Shown here: positions 15,723-25,877 of the stretch, one piece after another
How positions within the stretch are numbered: position 1 is the stretch's first letter
Layout: each line of letters starts with the position of its first letter
Source: Flavobacteriaceae bacterium
GTDB lineage: Bacteria; Bacteroidota; Bacteroidia; Flavobacteriales; Flavobacteriaceae
NCBI GenBank assembly: GCA_030835825.1
Contig: JAURRA010000006.1
Location: 1 to 64,000, forward strand
Length of the DNA: 64,000 nt
Direction: 5' to 3'
The notes under the pieces: generated by a model
Seen by the model: only the letters and a program-made list of their open reading frames with translations
Told to the model about the DNA's origin: nothing
The model's database searches: none
Program-made: the position numbers and the translations under genes

Positions 15723-16994
15723 ATGTTAGAACTCAGTAAAATAAGGGATCACAAAATAAATATGGTTCGAGGACTCGAAAAGAGAAACCTTCAAGCTAGT
15801 GCTGACTTAGATGAGGTTCTGCGACTTGACGAAATGCGTAGAAAAACTCAATCGGATTTGGATAATTTACTTTCAGAATCAAATCGACTATCGAAAGAAA
15901 TTGGAGCCTTGTTTCAAGCTGGAAAACAGCAGGAGGCTAATGTCCTGAAAGCGCAAACAACACATCTTAAGGAGCAATCGAAAGTGTTGAGCGACAGTTT
16001 GGCTGAAACTGTTGACCAATTGAGTGACGCCTTATTGCAATTGCCCAATGTCCCTCATGAATCTGTAAAACCCGGTAATTCTGCAGATGACAATGAGGAA
16101 ATTTTTAAGGATGGTGATACGCCTGTTTTGCCTATTTCAGCGCTACCCCATTGGGAACTGGCTAGCAAATACAATTTGATTGATTTCGAATTGGGGAATA
16201 AAGTTACAGGTGCTGGTTTTCCCGTATACAAAGGTAAAGGAGCCAAACTACAACGTGCCCTGATTGGTTTCTTTCTTGATGAAAATACGGCGGCTGGCTA
16301 TCAGGAGGTTCAGGTGCCACATTTGGTCAACGCCGACTCGGCAATGGGAACAGGACAATTGCCCGATAAAGAAGGGCAAATGTACGAGGCTACTATTGAT
16401 CAATTGTATTTAATACCTACAGCCGAAGTGCCAATTACCAATTTGTTTAGAGATGTACTGCTCGATGAGGTAGAGCTTCCTCAAGCCTTGACGGGATACA
16501 CTCCTTGTTTTAGAAGGGAGGCAGGAAGTTATGGTGCCCATGTCCGTGGACTAAATAGACTGCATCAGTTTGACAAAGTGGAAATTGTCAGAGTAGAGAA
16601 ACCAGAAAATTCATATGCCGCTTTGGAGGGGATGGTGGATCACATAAAAGCTATTTTAACTAAACTGGAATTGCCATATCGCATTCTGCGACTTTGTGGT
16701 GGTGATATGGGATTCACATCGGCTCTAACATATGATTTTGAAGTCTACTCTGCAGCCCAGGGCAGATGGCTAGAAATCAGTTCGGTATCCAATTTTGAGA
16801 CCTTCCAATCCAATCGGCTAAAGCTTCGATTTAAAGATTCGGAAGGGAAAAACAGGTTAGCGCATACGCTGAATGGAAGTTCACTGGCGTTACCTCGTGT
16901 ACTGGCGGCCTTATTAGAGAATAACCAAACAGAGAAAGGGATCACAATACCACCTGCTTTAGTGTCTTACACAGGATTTTCAATCATTCAGTAG
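15723..16994 (+). CDS. serS: serine--tRNA ligase SerS
   Basis: A 423-residue class II aminoacyl-tRNA synthetase charging tRNA-Ser. Residues 1-105 form the long antiparallel coiled coil that grips the tRNA variable arm. The catalytic domain shows motif 2 (FRREAGSYG, then GLNRLHQFDKVE), the EISSVSNFETFQSNR segment, and motif 3 (LNGSSLALPRVLAALLEN). Full length and intact. Confidence 0.97.
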   Translation: MLELSKIRDHKINMVRGLEKRNLQASADLDEVLRLDEMRRKTQSDLDNLLSESNRLSKEIGALFQAGKQQEANVLKAQTTHLKEQSKVLSDSLAETVDQLSDALLQLPNVPHESVKPGNSADDNEEIFKDGDTPVLPISALPHWELASKYNLIDFELGNKVTGAGFPVYKGKGAKLQRALIGFFLDENTAAGYQEVQVPHLVNADSAMGTGQLPDKEGQMYEATIDQLYLIPTAEVPITNLFRDVLLDEVELPQALTGYTPCFRREAGSYGAHVRGLNRLHQFDKVEIVRVEKPENSYAALEGMVDHIKAILTKLELPYRILRLCGGDMGFTSALTYDFEVYSAAQGRWLEISSVSNFETFQSNRLKLRFKDSEGKNRLAHTLNGSSLALPRVLAALLENNQTEKGITIPPALVSYTGFSIIQ

Positions 16995-17089
16995 GGCATT
17001 AAGTTTCAATTGTTGTAATTTTCCGTTCGTGCTAGACATGACCACTAGTTAATACTGAGTAAGTCAAAAGATGAAAACGCTCAATTGAT

Positions 17090-18868
17090 ATGAAGACAAA
17101 AAGCTGTTTTTTGGGTTTGTTATTCATGAGCACCCTTTATGCTCAGCAAAAGGATTTGGCGCAAAATTATTTTGAGCAAGCCCAATATGGCAAGGCATTG
17201 TCGATTTATGAAAAATTATTTGAAGAAAACCCAACCAATTCTGGGTATCTGTTTCAAATGGTGGCCATCCATCAAGAATTAGAGCATTATCAGGATGCAG
17301 AAGATTTGCTGATGAAAGCTGTTGACCAACCCAATCCACAGTTTTTGGTTGAATTGGGTTACAATTACAGCTTGCAAAACGACTCGATTGCCGAGAAAAA
17401 ATACCTCGAGTTGGCTTTGGAAAAATTGTCCAAGAATCCCATTTATACAAACTATGTTGCCGATCGGTTTCGACAGCGAGGCTATTTAGACCGCGCGATT
17501 CAAGCCTTGGAGCAAACTATTCTTACACAACCTCAACCCAGTTTTTTGCTGCAACTCACGCGATTTTATGGTGAAAAGGGGGAGATAAGTAAGTTCTTCC
17601 AAAAGTATTTGGATTTAACAGTGATTAATCCGGTTTATGCTGGATACGCCAAAAGAGACTTTTCCAAATATATTGACAGTGATTCGGAAAGCCCCAATAA
17701 TCAATTGTTAAAATCTTTGCTGTTACAAAGATTACAAGAGTCTCCTAATTTGATCTGGAATGATTTTTTGAGTTGGTTGTTCATGCAGCAGAATGATTTT
17801 GCCGCTGCATTTATTCAAGAAAAAGCAATATATGTCCGTCAAGGGGCTACTCTGGATCCCATCTTTCAGTTGGCCCGTTTGTGTGAAGAAAATGATCAAC
17901 GGCCATTAGCAAAACGGATCTATACCTATCTCATAGATCAGCCAACTGAATTGACAACAAAACTCAGGGCAGAATTAGGTCTTGTTGCGTTAGAGGCTCA
18001 AATGGCAAAACCGACAGATTATCCTCAAATAGAACTCAGATATAATGAGCTTTTCGACATTTATGGACAAGGCTCAGTTACAGTTAGATTGGCATTGTCC
18101 TATGCTCAGTTTTTAATTGATTATCAATCCGACCCTGACAAGGCGATTAGTTTTCTCAGAAAACTCATGTCTTCAACTAATTTTCGAGATTATGACTGGG
18201 CTGAGATGAGATTGTTACTCGGTGATGCCTATGTGTTGAAAGAGCGCTTTAATGAGGCTTTAGTCGAGTTCTCGAAGGTTCAAATGGATATGAAAAACAG
18301 TACCATAGCACAACTAGCACGGTTTAAAATAGCTCAGACGAGTTACTATAAAGGGGACTTCCAATGGGCAGAATCACAATTGAAGGTATTGAAATCTTCG
18401 ACCTCTCAGAGGATAGCCAATGACGCCTTAGCCCTCAAATTACTAATCTCCGATCACACACAAGAAGACAGTCTGCACTTGGCACTTAAGCAATACGCTA
18501 AGGCCGATTTATTGCATATTCAAGGTTATCGTAAAGAAGCTATTTCATTGTTGGACACCATTTTAAAGACACACAAGACAGCAACTATTGTTCCTCAAGC
18601 ATTGATGACGCAGGCACAACTTTACTTTAAAGATAATAATCCCAGCACAGCACAAGAAAATTATTTAACGATACTCAAAGATTATCCCCATGGACTGCTG
18701 GCCGCCGAATCCTGTTACGAGTTAGCAAAACTCTATCAATATGAATTTAACGATTTAGAAAATACCATGAAATATTTTGAAAAAATCATTTTCGAATACC
18801 CTTCTAGTATCTTTTTTGTGGAAGCAAGGAGACGATTCCGTCAATTGAGAGGAGATAATTTAAATTGA
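17090..18868 (+). CDS. exported tetratricopeptide-repeat protein
   Basis: A 592-residue protein with a signal peptide (cleavage near YAQ, residue 19) followed by TPR helices from residue 22 almost to the end, for example DLAQNYFEQAQYGKALSIYEK, YLDRAIQALEQTI, WAEMRLLLGDAYVLKERFNEALVEF and NDLENTMKYFEKII. The first 480 residues are weakly conserved repeats; the last 130 include clearer ones. It should act in the periplasm as a scaffold, perhaps of outer-membrane complexes. It is followed after 3 nt by the DUF4286 gene, then rsmA, an arrangement I recall as common in flavobacteria. Confidence 0.85.
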   Translation: MKTKSCFLGLLFMSTLYAQQKDLAQNYFEQAQYGKALSIYEKLFEENPTNSGYLFQMVAIHQELEHYQDAEDLLMKAVDQPNPQFLVELGYNYSLQNDSIAEKKYLELALEKLSKNPIYTNYVADRFRQRGYLDRAIQALEQTILTQPQPSFLLQLTRFYGEKGEISKFFQKYLDLTVINPVYAGYAKRDFSKYIDSDSESPNNQLLKSLLLQRLQESPNLIWNDFLSWLFMQQNDFAAAFIQEKAIYVRQGATLDPIFQLARLCEENDQRPLAKRIYTYLIDQPTELTTKLRAELGLVALEAQMAKPTDYPQIELRYNELFDIYGQGSVTVRLALSYAQFLIDYQSDPDKAISFLRKLMSSTNFRDYDWAEMRLLLGDAYVLKERFNEALVEFSKVQMDMKNSTIAQLARFKIAQTSYYKGDFQWAESQLKVLKSSTSQRIANDALALKLLISDHTQEDSLHLALKQYAKADLLHIQGYRKEAISLLDTILKTHKTATIVPQALMTQAQLYFKDNNPSTAQENYLTILKDYPHGLLAAESCYELAKLYQYEFNDLENTMKYFEKIIFEYPSSIFFVEARRRFRQLRGDNLN

Positions 18869-18871
18869 AAA

Positions 18872-19180
18872 ATGATGTATATCTACAACGTAACCGTACA
18901 TATCGAAAAACAGGCCGAAGAGCAGTGGCTGGAATGGATTAGAGTTCATATACCACAGGTTTTAGCCACGCAAAAATTTCAAAAGGCCACCTTATCGAGA
19001 GTTTTAGCTCATGAAGAAGGTGGTGTTACATACGCTATTCAATACCAAGCGCGGTCAAGAGAGGATTTAAATGCTTACTATGAGGATCATGCCCCTGAAT
19101 TGAGAAAAGAAGGTGAGGCGATGTTCGGCACTGCTATGGTTGGTTTTCGTACAGAGCTTCAAATTCTAGAGGAATTCTAA
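18872..19180 (+). CDS. DUF4286 family protein
   Basis: A 102-residue cytosolic protein matching DUF4286, a small ferredoxin-like (dimeric alpha-beta barrel) family found beside rsmA in Bacteroidota. Typical segments are [27 protein letters not shown] and [20 protein letters not shown]. Function is unknown. Its stop overlaps the rsmA start (TAATG), and it lies 3 nt after the TPR gene. Confidence 0.85.
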   Translation: MMYIYNVTVHIEKQAEEQWLEWIRVHIPQVLATQKFQKATLSRVLAHEEGGVTYAIQYQARSREDLNAYYEDHAPELRKEGEAMFGTAMVGFRTELQILEEF

Positions 19181-19953
19181 TGACAGTAAAAGCTAAAAAA
19201 CACCTAGGTCAACATTTCTTAACTGACGAATCTATCGCTAGGGACATCGCCCATTTGCTGAAATGCTCTTCCTCAGATATAATATTAGAAATTGGACCGG
19301 GAACAGGCGTTTTAACTAAGTATTTAAGCGATTTTGATCCGCCATTGTATGTGGTTGAAATTGACACAGAGTCGGTGGCCTACTTGAAAACACATTATTT
19401 GTCATTGGCCGATAGAATCATTGAAAAGGATATTTTAAAGCTCGATTTGGAAGCTCTTTTTCCACGGCAGTCAATCAGTTTGACAGGTAATTATCCCTAC
19501 AATATTTCCACCCAAATTGTGTTTAAAATGTTAGAATACAAAAGCATGATACCCGAAATGGCGGGAATGTTTCAAAAAGAAGTTGCGCAGCGCATCTGTG
19601 CCCAGCCAGGAAGTAAAGTATACGGTATTCTATCGGTACTGACTCAAGCCTTTTATGATTGCTCCTATGAGTTTACCGTTCCACCTGATGTTTTCAATCC
19701 GCCTCCAAGGGTAGAATCGGGTGTGATCTATTTAAAGCGTAAGGAGAATTTCAGTTTAAGCTGCGATGAAGGCCTCTTTTTTAAAGTAGTCAAGACGGCC
19801 TTTCAACAGAGAAGAAAAACCTTGAGAAACAGTTTAAAAACTTTTCAATTGAGTGACAATTTGAAAGAAGATAGTATCTTTGACCGTCGGCCAGAACAGT
19901 TGGCTGTTCAAGAATTCATATCTCTCACTTTGCTTCTGCAAGGAGACACTTAA
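19180..19953 (+). CDS. rsmA: 16S rRNA adenine(1518/1519) dimethyltransferase RsmA (KsgA)
   Basis: A 257-residue SAM-dependent enzyme that dimethylates two adjacent adenines near the 16S rRNA 3' end. It shows [11 protein letters not shown] (6-16), the SAM-binding [11 protein letters not shown] (36-46) and the catalytic NYPYNIS motif (104-110). The C-terminal helical part includes [13 protein letters not shown]. It starts on the overlapping TAATG with DUF4286 and is followed 13 nt later by the mgtE start. Confidence 0.96.
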   Translation: MTVKAKKHLGQHFLTDESIARDIAHLLKCSSSDIILEIGPGTGVLTKYLSDFDPPLYVVEIDTESVAYLKTHYLSLADRIIEKDILKLDLEALFPRQSISLTGNYPYNISTQIVFKMLEYKSMIPEMAGMFQKEVAQRICAQPGSKVYGILSVLTQAFYDCSYEFTVPPDVFNPPPRVESGVIYLKRKENFSLSCDEGLFFKVVKTAFQQRRKTLRNSLKTFQLSDNLKEDSIFDRRPEQLAVQEFISLTLLLQGDT

Positions 19954-19966
19954 ATCCGAACCAATC

Positions 19967-21340
19967 ATGTTACGGAAAGAATATAATCGATTTCAGTTTA
20001 CGGAAAATCTTCGTAAAGAGGTTGTCAGCCTTATTGAATCTGGTGACGACGATGCGATACATCTTTATTTCGATGATACTCATCACGCCGATATAGCCGA
20101 AGTTTTAGGTGAGCTAAGCCTTGATCAGGCGACCTACATCATTCGTCTGCTTGACAGCGATACTACAGCCGAGGTTCTGATGGAGCTCGACGATGATGAT
20201 AGGGAAAAGATATTAGAAAATTTATCGGCTCAAGAAATCGCCGAAGAAATTGCAGAGTTGGATACCGATGATGCTGCTGATATTGTAGCCGAGCTATCTT
20301 TGGAGCGCCAGAGAAATGTGATGTCCAAAATTGAGGATTTGGAGCACAAAGCCGATATTCAGGAATTGTTGAAATACGATGAAAACTCGGCTGGATCATT
20401 GATGGCTAAGGAACTGGTGAAGGTCAATGAAAACTGGACTGTAACACAGTGTGTAAAAGAAATGCGTATTCAGGCCGAATTTGTTACCAGAGTGCATTCT
20501 ATTTATGTGATTGACGATAGCGACCGTTTGATTGGTCGATTGTCACTCAAAGATTTGTTGGTTGCAAAACCTAAGGATTCCATCAAATCGATTTTTATTC
20601 CTAAGGTCGATTTTGTGGAAGTATCTGACTCGGTTGAAGATGTGTCCAAACTTATGCAAAAATATGATTTGGAGGCTATTCCTGTAGTAGATGAAAAAAA
20701 GCGACTTCTAGGTAGAATCACCATTGACGATATTGTGGATGTGATCAAGGAGGAGGCAGAAAAAGATTATCAGTTAGCAGCAGGTATAACCCAAGAGGTA
20801 GAGGCCGATGACAATATCTTTGAGCTTGTTAAAGCGCGTTTGCCTTGGTTGATTTTAGGATTATTTGGTGGATTAGCTAGTGTACTGATATTACAAGATT
20901 TTGAAGAGGTGATGGTCTTACCTCAGGTTAAGAGTTTGTTTTTCTTTACCCCGCTTGTCGCTGCGATGGCAGGTAATGTAGGTGTTCAATCGAGTGCTAT
21001 TATTGTTCAAGGTTTGGCTAATGATGTTGTGAAGGGTAGTTTGATAAATCGCCTGTTGAAGGAAGTTGGGCTTAGTTTAATCAATGGTATTACTCTTGGC
21101 GCACTGGTGCTTGTATTTGGTGCCATATGGAATTTCGATTTTCTCTTTAGTCTTACCGTTGCTATTTCCATGGTCTGTGTTATTATTGTTGCTGCACTTA
21201 TTGGGACATTTGTCCCCATTCTATTGCACCGTAGAGGCATAGATCCGGCCATTGCGACGGGCCCATTTATCACAACAAGCAATGACATTTTTGGAATATT
21301 CTTATTCTTCATGATTGCCAAATTGATTCTTCAGTTCTGA
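19967..21340 (+). CDS. mgtE: magnesium transporter MgtE
   Basis: A 457-residue homodimeric Mg2+ channel. The start at MLRKEYNRF (19967) was chosen because the upstream in-frame ATG at 19880 lies inside rsmA. Residues about 10-130 form the Mg2+-sensing N domain of helical repeats (DADI, TAEVLMELDDDDREKIL), 130-260 hold two CBS domains, and 285-457 contain five membrane segments including FFTPLVAAMAGNVGVQSSAI, the pore-forming signature. Acidic residues at the N/CBS interface suggest the usual Mg2+-controlled gating. The next gene starts on the overlapping TGATG. Confidence 0.95.
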   Translation: MLRKEYNRFQFTENLRKEVVSLIESGDDDAIHLYFDDTHHADIAEVLGELSLDQATYIIRLLDSDTTAEVLMELDDDDREKILENLSAQEIAEEIAELDTDDAADIVAELSLERQRNVMSKIEDLEHKADIQELLKYDENSAGSLMAKELVKVNENWTVTQCVKEMRIQAEFVTRVHSIYVIDDSDRLIGRLSLKDLLVAKPKDSIKSIFIPKVDFVEVSDSVEDVSKLMQKYDLEAIPVVDEKKRLLGRITIDDIVDVIKEEAEKDYQLAAGITQEVEADDNIFELVKARLPWLILGLFGGLASVLILQDFEEVMVLPQVKSLFFFTPLVAAMAGNVGVQSSAIIVQGLANDVVKGSLINRLLKEVGLSLINGITLGALVLVFGAIWNFDFLFSLTVAISMVCVIIVAALIGTFVPILLHRRGIDPAIATGPFITTSNDIFGIFLFFMIAKLILQF

Positions 21341-22278
21341 TGAAAGTAATTCATTTGGATCATAATCATCCCGATCTTATCAATGGACTCAAGGAATTGG
21401 GATGGGAAAATATTGAAAACTATTCGGACGCAAAGGGGGTTATTGAACAATCTATCTCGGCATATGATGGGCTAGTAGTTCGCAGCCGATTTCCAATTGA
21501 TGCCTCATTTTTGAAAAAAGCTAAGAATTTAAAATTCATTGCTAGAGTAGGAGCGGGTATGGAAAATATTGACATCAATCAGGCGAAATCTCAAGGTATT
21601 CAACTTTTTTCAGCTCCAGAAGGTAACGCCACGGCAGTGGCTGAGCATGCCCTGGGGATGCTGCTTGCGCTCCTTAATAATTTGCCTCAAGCCAATCATC
21701 AAGTAAAATCTGGAGTTTGGGCACGAGAAGCCAATCGCGGTAATGAGGTTGCTGGCAAAACTATTGGTTTAATTGGTTATGGCCATATGGGGAAGTCCTT
21801 TGCCTCGGTTTTGAAAGGTTTAAATGTTGAGGTCATTTATCACGATATACTCAATAACATAGGTAATGATGACGCGTGCCAAGTGAGTTTGTCAGAATTA
21901 CAAGAGCGTGCAGACGTTGTCAGTTTACACACGCCTGAAACAGATCTTACGGTGGGCATGGTCAATTCAGTTTTTATAGAACAATTTACCAAACCTTTCT
22001 GGCTTATTAATACGGCACGCGGTAAGTCTGTAGTGACTGAGGATTTGGTTACAGCCTTAAAATCAGGAAAAATCAGAGGAGCAGCTCTGGATGTTCTGGA
22101 ATATGAAAAATCTTCCTTTGAAAATATGTTCCAAAACAAGGCACTTCCCGATGCATTTGTCTATTTAACCCAGTCCGATAAGGTTATCTTATCTCCCCAT
22201 GTTGCCGGCTGGACTGTGGAGAGTCATCAAAAATTGGCTCAGACACTTATCAATAAGATACGAAAGGTTTTCGTTTAA
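21340..22278 (+). CDS. NAD-dependent D-2-hydroxyacid dehydrogenase (phosphoglycerate dehydrogenase-like)
   Basis: A 312-residue two-domain dehydrogenase. The Rossmann loop GLIGYGHMG lies at 143-151 and the catalytic triad is Arg227 (NTARG), Glu256 (DVLEYE) and His287 (SPHVAGWT). It lacks the C-terminal ACT domain of many SerA proteins. It may be a short phosphoglycerate dehydrogenase or act on another 2-hydroxyacid; the sequence does not decide. Start overlaps the mgtE stop by 1 nt. Confidence 0.88.
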   Translation: MKVIHLDHNHPDLINGLKELGWENIENYSDAKGVIEQSISAYDGLVVRSRFPIDASFLKKAKNLKFIARVGAGMENIDINQAKSQGIQLFSAPEGNATAVAEHALGMLLALLNNLPQANHQVKSGVWAREANRGNEVAGKTIGLIGYGHMGKSFASVLKGLNVEVIYHDILNNIGNDDACQVSLSELQERADVVSLHTPETDLTVGMVNSVFIEQFTKPFWLINTARGKSVVTEDLVTALKSGKIRGAALDVLEYEKSSFENMFQNKALPDAFVYLTQSDKVILSPHVAGWTVESHQKLAQTLINKIRKVFV

Positions 22279-22306
22279 TTTTTTAAATTGAAATCAAATT
22301 AAAGTT

Positions 22307-22771
22307 ATGATTATGCAGTCTAAAGCAGCTTCTCCACAAGCCTATGTTAATGAATTGCCCGAAGATCGCCAAGTCATCATCTCAAAAATCCGTTACGTCA
22401 TTTTGACTAACCTGCCCAGAGGTTTTGAGGAAGTAATGAGCTATGGGATGATCGGTTACGTGGTTCCCCACAGTTTATATCCTTCTGGATATCATTGTTC
22501 TCCAGAACTTCCGTTGCCTTTTATGAACTTGGCATCACAGAAAAATTTTATAGCACTATACCATATGGGGATGTATGCTGACAAAAGTACCTTGGATTGG
22601 TTTGTCGGTGAGTACCCAAAGTATGGTAAGCGTAAATTAGATATGGGTAAATCGTGTGTTCGATTTAAATATATGGACGATATTCCTTATGATTTGATTG
22701 GTCAACTCACTTCAAAAATGACTCCCCAACAATGGATAGATCTCTATGAGTCTGCCTTTGTAAAAAAGTAG
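22307..22771 (+). CDS. DUF1801 domain-containing protein
   Basis: A 154-residue cytosolic protein of the DUF1801 / YdhG-like fold. Recognisable parts are YVNELPEDRQVIISKIRYVI near the N-terminus, EVMSYGMIGYVVPHSLYP, and LDMGKSCVRFKYMDDIPYDLIG toward the C-terminus. Function is unknown; the family is related to iron-chaperone-like CyaY folds. It ends 15 nt before the stop of the convergent OlsF-like gene. Confidence 0.85.
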   Translation: MIMQSKAASPQAYVNELPEDRQVIISKIRYVILTNLPRGFEEVMSYGMIGYVVPHSLYPSGYHCSPELPLPFMNLASQKNFIALYHMGMYADKSTLDWFVGEYPKYGKRKLDMGKSCVRFKYMDDIPYDLIGQLTSKMTPQQWIDLYESAFVKK

Positions 22772-22786
22772 GTGATTTCGGTTATT

Positions 22787-24640
22787 TTACTCAGGCGATT
22801 CGCTTTTTTTTTCATGAAACTTCAGTTCTAACTCAGCTTGAAATTCTTCAATAACCGGTCTTACTGTACTTTCTGGCAGGTCGGCAATTTTGATATACAT
22901 TAACCCATCAACGGAATTGTTGAAAAGAGGATCAACATTAAAAGCTAAGAGTTTTGCGTTTTGTTTGATGTATTTTTTTAATAAAACAGGAAGTCTTAGA
23001 TTACCAGGCTCAACCTCTTCAATGATTTTATCAAATTTGTTCAAATTATCTGCCGATGCGTCAAAGACAAATTCTTTGTCAGCATCTTTGAGTTTAACCT
23101 TAAATTCTTTTTTGGGTCTTACAAATTGAGCCAAATAGGGATCGTAATAGTGCGATCTCATGAATTCTATCATCAAAGACTTAGAAAAATTTGAAAATTG
23201 GTTGGAGATACTCACGCCTCCAATCAAATATTTGTGATCAGGGAATCTCAAGGTAGTATGAACGATGCCTTTCCAAAGTAAAAACAGAGGCATGGGCTTT
23301 TGTTGGTAGTCTTTGATAATGAAGGCCCGTCCCATTTCAATTGATTTGGAAAGCAAATCGTGGATTTCAGGTTCAAATCGGAATAAACTGTGTAGGTAAA
23401 AACCTTCTACACCTTTTTGCATATAGATGTCTCGGCCCAATCCCATACGATAAGCACCAGCAAGCACCTGAGCATCATCATCCCATAAAAACAAGTGATG
23501 GTAATAGGGGTCAAATTCATCCAGATCGAGAGCTTTATTTGTGCCTTCACCAATAGCTCTAAAGGTAATTTCTCTCAGCCTACCAATCTCCTGCAAAAGA
23601 TTGGGGATTTGATCAGCCGCTGCCAAAAACACCTCATAATTGCGGCTTTTTAGAAGTCTATCGTCAGTGGTTCTGAGAGACTCCACCTCCTGGATCATCG
23701 CATTAGAATCCGTGGGACCGGCAATTTTTTTTGGACTTTTGGGCAAGGGATTTCTCAGTGTGGATGAAATTTGGGTAATGATTTTTTCTTTCTCATTAAA
23801 GGCCTTGGAGAGTATATAGGTTTTGCTTCTTATGAAATCTGTGAATACCTCAAGGGTGTCATGCTCTTTCTGTTCATTCACAGTAATTGGTTTGCCAATC
23901 CTCACCTTTATTGTTCTGCGTTGTTGAGTAAACAATTCGGATGGTAATTTGGCTGTCCGAAGTTTATCGCTTATTCGTGATAACCAATAAAAAAGTCGGC
24001 TATTCTTGGCATGGAAATAAATGGGAACAATGGGTACTTCAGCTCTACGTGCCAGTTTCATAACTGCAATTTCCCACGGTTTATCAATCCTTAATTTACC
24101 GTCTTTATAAGTAGACACTTCTCCAGCAGGAAAAACACCTAATGGATGTCCGTCCTTCAAGTGCTGAAGTGCATGCTTGAATCCAATAACGCTAGACTTG
24201 ACCTCTTGATGATCTTCAAAAGGATTGACTGGCATAATATATGGTTCTAAAGGGGCGATGCGATGTAAGAGAAAGTTGGCAATAATCTTAAAATCTTCGC
24301 GCTGTTCAAGCATGAGTTTTAATAACAGAACCCCGTCGATACCACCTAAAGGATGATTAGAAACGGTTATGTAGGGCCCTTCCTTCGGTAATCTCTTCAA
24401 ATCTTCCTCTGGGATTTCAAAATGAATATTAAAAGCATCTAGTATACCATTTAAAAAATCCAAACCTTGTAGATGACTTTTTTTTCTGTAGATTTTATTG
24501 ATAGAAGATATTTTTAATATCCTTAAAATTAGCCATCCAAAAAAGGTGCCCATAAAGCCGTATTTTTCGGCTTTGATCATTTTGGCTACCTCCTTAGAAC
24601 TTACTATCGGCTGATTAAAAGTGTTAGTTTCTTGTAACAA
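22787..24640 (-). CDS. fused aminolipid acyltransferase, OlsF-like
   Basis: A 617-residue two-domain protein. Residues about 60-270 are a PlsC-type lysophospholipid acyltransferase domain with the catalytic SNHPLGGIDG segment (Asn95, His96) and the FPAGEVS motif (170-176). Residues about 335-520 resemble the OlsB/hemolysin-like N-acyltransferase domain (EIGRLREITFRAIGEGT, FDPYYHHLFLWDD, AGAYRMGLG). This order equals OlsF, a bifunctional enzyme known to make ornithine or related aminolipids in Flavobacterium and Serratia. It should work at the inner membrane. Whether the amino acid is ornithine or glycine cannot be read. It overlaps aspartate kinase by 17 nt. Confidence 0.88.
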   Translation of the reverse strand: MLQETNTFNQPIVSSKEVAKMIKAEKYGFMGTFFGWLILRILKISSINKIYRKKSHLQGLDFLNGILDAFNIHFEIPEEDLKRLPKEGPYITVSNHPLGGIDGVLLLKLMLEQREDFKIIANFLLHRIAPLEPYIMPVNPFEDHQEVKSSVIGFKHALQHLKDGHPLGVFPAGEVSTYKDGKLRIDKPWEIAVMKLARRAEVPIVPIYFHAKNSRLFYWLSRISDKLRTAKLPSELFTQQRRTIKVRIGKPITVNEQKEHDTLEVFTDFIRSKTYILSKAFNEKEKIITQISSTLRNPLPKSPKKIAGPTDSNAMIQEVESLRTTDDRLLKSRNYEVFLAAADQIPNLLQEIGRLREITFRAIGEGTNKALDLDEFDPYYHHLFLWDDDAQVLAGAYRMGLGRDIYMQKGVEGFYLHSLFRFEPEIHDLLSKSIEMGRAFIIKDYQQKPMPLFLLWKGIVHTTLRFPDHKYLIGGVSISNQFSNFSKSLMIEFMRSHYYDPYLAQFVRPKKEFKVKLKDADKEFVFDASADNLNKFDKIIEEVEPGNLRLPVLLKKYIKQNAKLLAFNVDPLFNNSVDGLMYIKIADLPESTVRPVIEEFQAELELKFHEKKSESPE

Positions 24641-25877
24641 ATTGTAGGCGTTTATCGGTTATTTGCTTGACTAATATTTCTGTTCCCTGAGCAATAAAAT
24701 CAGGCTGATCGGTTTGAGGGTTTAGGACTGTGAATAGATTGACGTCATCCACAATACTCACGTCATATTTCGCTCGCAATTCATGAAGCATCGCTTCTTT
24801 ATGACCGAAGGGATCTGAAAAACAGATCGACATGCTAATTGCCGAATTTTGCGTGAGTCGAATTTTCATTTGATGGGATTGCAATAGGGCTGCAATTTTC
24901 TTAAACTGTTTTTCAACAATATACGACAGATCGAGAGTGCTTAAGGTGATAAATATTTGGTGCTTTAGTAACATATAGCAACAAATAGTACTGGGCATGA
25001 ATTTGTTTTTTCTTATACAAGTCCCAGGTGCGACTGCATCGTTAAACGATCGTACAAAAAGCGGTATTTCTTTTTGATAAAGGGGTTGCAAAGTCTTAGG
25101 GTGAATCACTGTTGCGCCATAGTAAGCTTGCTCGATGGCTTCATTATAAGACATTTCTGGGATAAGCAGGGTTTGATCAAACAACTTAGGATCAGCGTTG
25201 AGAATTCCAGGCACATCTTTCCAAACTGTAACCGCTGACGCGTTGATGCAATAGCCAAAAATTGCGGCAGAATAATCGCTTCCTTCTCGACCCAAAGTGG
25301 TCGAAAAATTATTAGAATCACTACCAATAAAACCTTGCGTAATATAGAGTTGGTTTGGTTTTACGGCCTGAGTAATATGGCGTTGTGTTTTACTCAATTG
25401 GAGACTAGCCGTTCTATAGGTGTTGTTAGTCTTGATTAAATTCCGAGCGTCCAACCATTGGTTGTTTAAGCCGTTTTCTGTCAGAAAGTGGCTGATAATA
25501 GTGGTCGAAACCAACTCTCCATAGCCAACAACTTGATCGTAAACAAAATTGTAATTGGTCGATTTATTACTGTCAAGGAAACGCAGGACTTCATCAAAAA
25601 ATCCATTTACAGATTTGAAAACAGGATGCTGGTCATTGTCAAAAAGATCGAGTAGAATATTACTGTGAAATTTCCTAATCTCTTGAAATGAACTGCTGAC
25701 GGTCTTTCTGTCGTTAAAATAGCAGGCTACAACTTTCTCGAGGGCATTGGTGCTTTTATCCATGGCAGAAACCACTACCACGTTTGGAAGCTGCTTTTGT
25801 GCCTGCAATACATTGAGCAGATTCCTTACGGCTTCTGCGTCTTTGACCGAGGCTCCGCCAAACTTATATACTTCCAT
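24624..25877 (-). CDS. aspartate kinase
   Basis: A 417-residue monofunctional aspartokinase, phosphorylating aspartate to start the lysine, threonine, methionine and diaminopimelate pathways. It begins KFGGASVKD (5-13) and carries TTLGREGSDYSAA (about 193-205) of the amino-acid kinase fold. The C-terminal 130 residues should hold regulatory ACT domains, though they are weakly conserved. It lies between a GNAT gene (14-nt overlap) and the OlsF-like gene (17-nt overlap), a coupled leftward operon. Confidence 0.92.
   Translation of the reverse strand: MEVYKFGGASVKDAEAVRNLLNVLQAQKQLPNVVVVSAMDKSTNALEKVVACYFNDRKTVSSSFQEIRKFHSNILLDLFDNDQHPVFKSVNGFFDEVLRFLDSNKSTNYNFVYDQVVGYGELVSTTIISHFLTENGLNNQWLDARNLIKTNNTYRTASLQLSKTQRHITQAVKPNQLYITQGFIGSDSNNFSTTLGREGSDYSAAIFGYCINASAVTVWKDVPGILNADPKLFDQTLLIPEMSYNEAIEQAYYGATVIHPKTLQPLYQKEIPLFVRSFNDAVAPGTCIRKNKFMPSTICCYMLLKHQIFITLSTLDLSYIVEKQFKKIAALLQSHQMKIRLTQNSAISMSICFSDPFGHKEAMLHELRAKYDVSIVDDVNLFTVLNPQTDQPDFIAQGTEILVKQITDKRLQFVTRN

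Noticed and set aside
19880-19966. 29-codon N-terminal extension of mgtE
   Set aside because: It overlaps rsmA coding sequence; MgtE proteins begin near the ATG at 19967.
20100-20400. low-complexity acidic repeats in mgtE as a possible DNA repeat
   Set aside because: They are the normal helical repeats of the MgtE N domain with no exact DNA periodicity.
22795-22812. short hairpin with a T-run near the end of the OlsF-like gene
   Set aside because: The GCGATTCGC stem is only 3 bp and lies inside the coding sequence, so it is not counted as a terminator.
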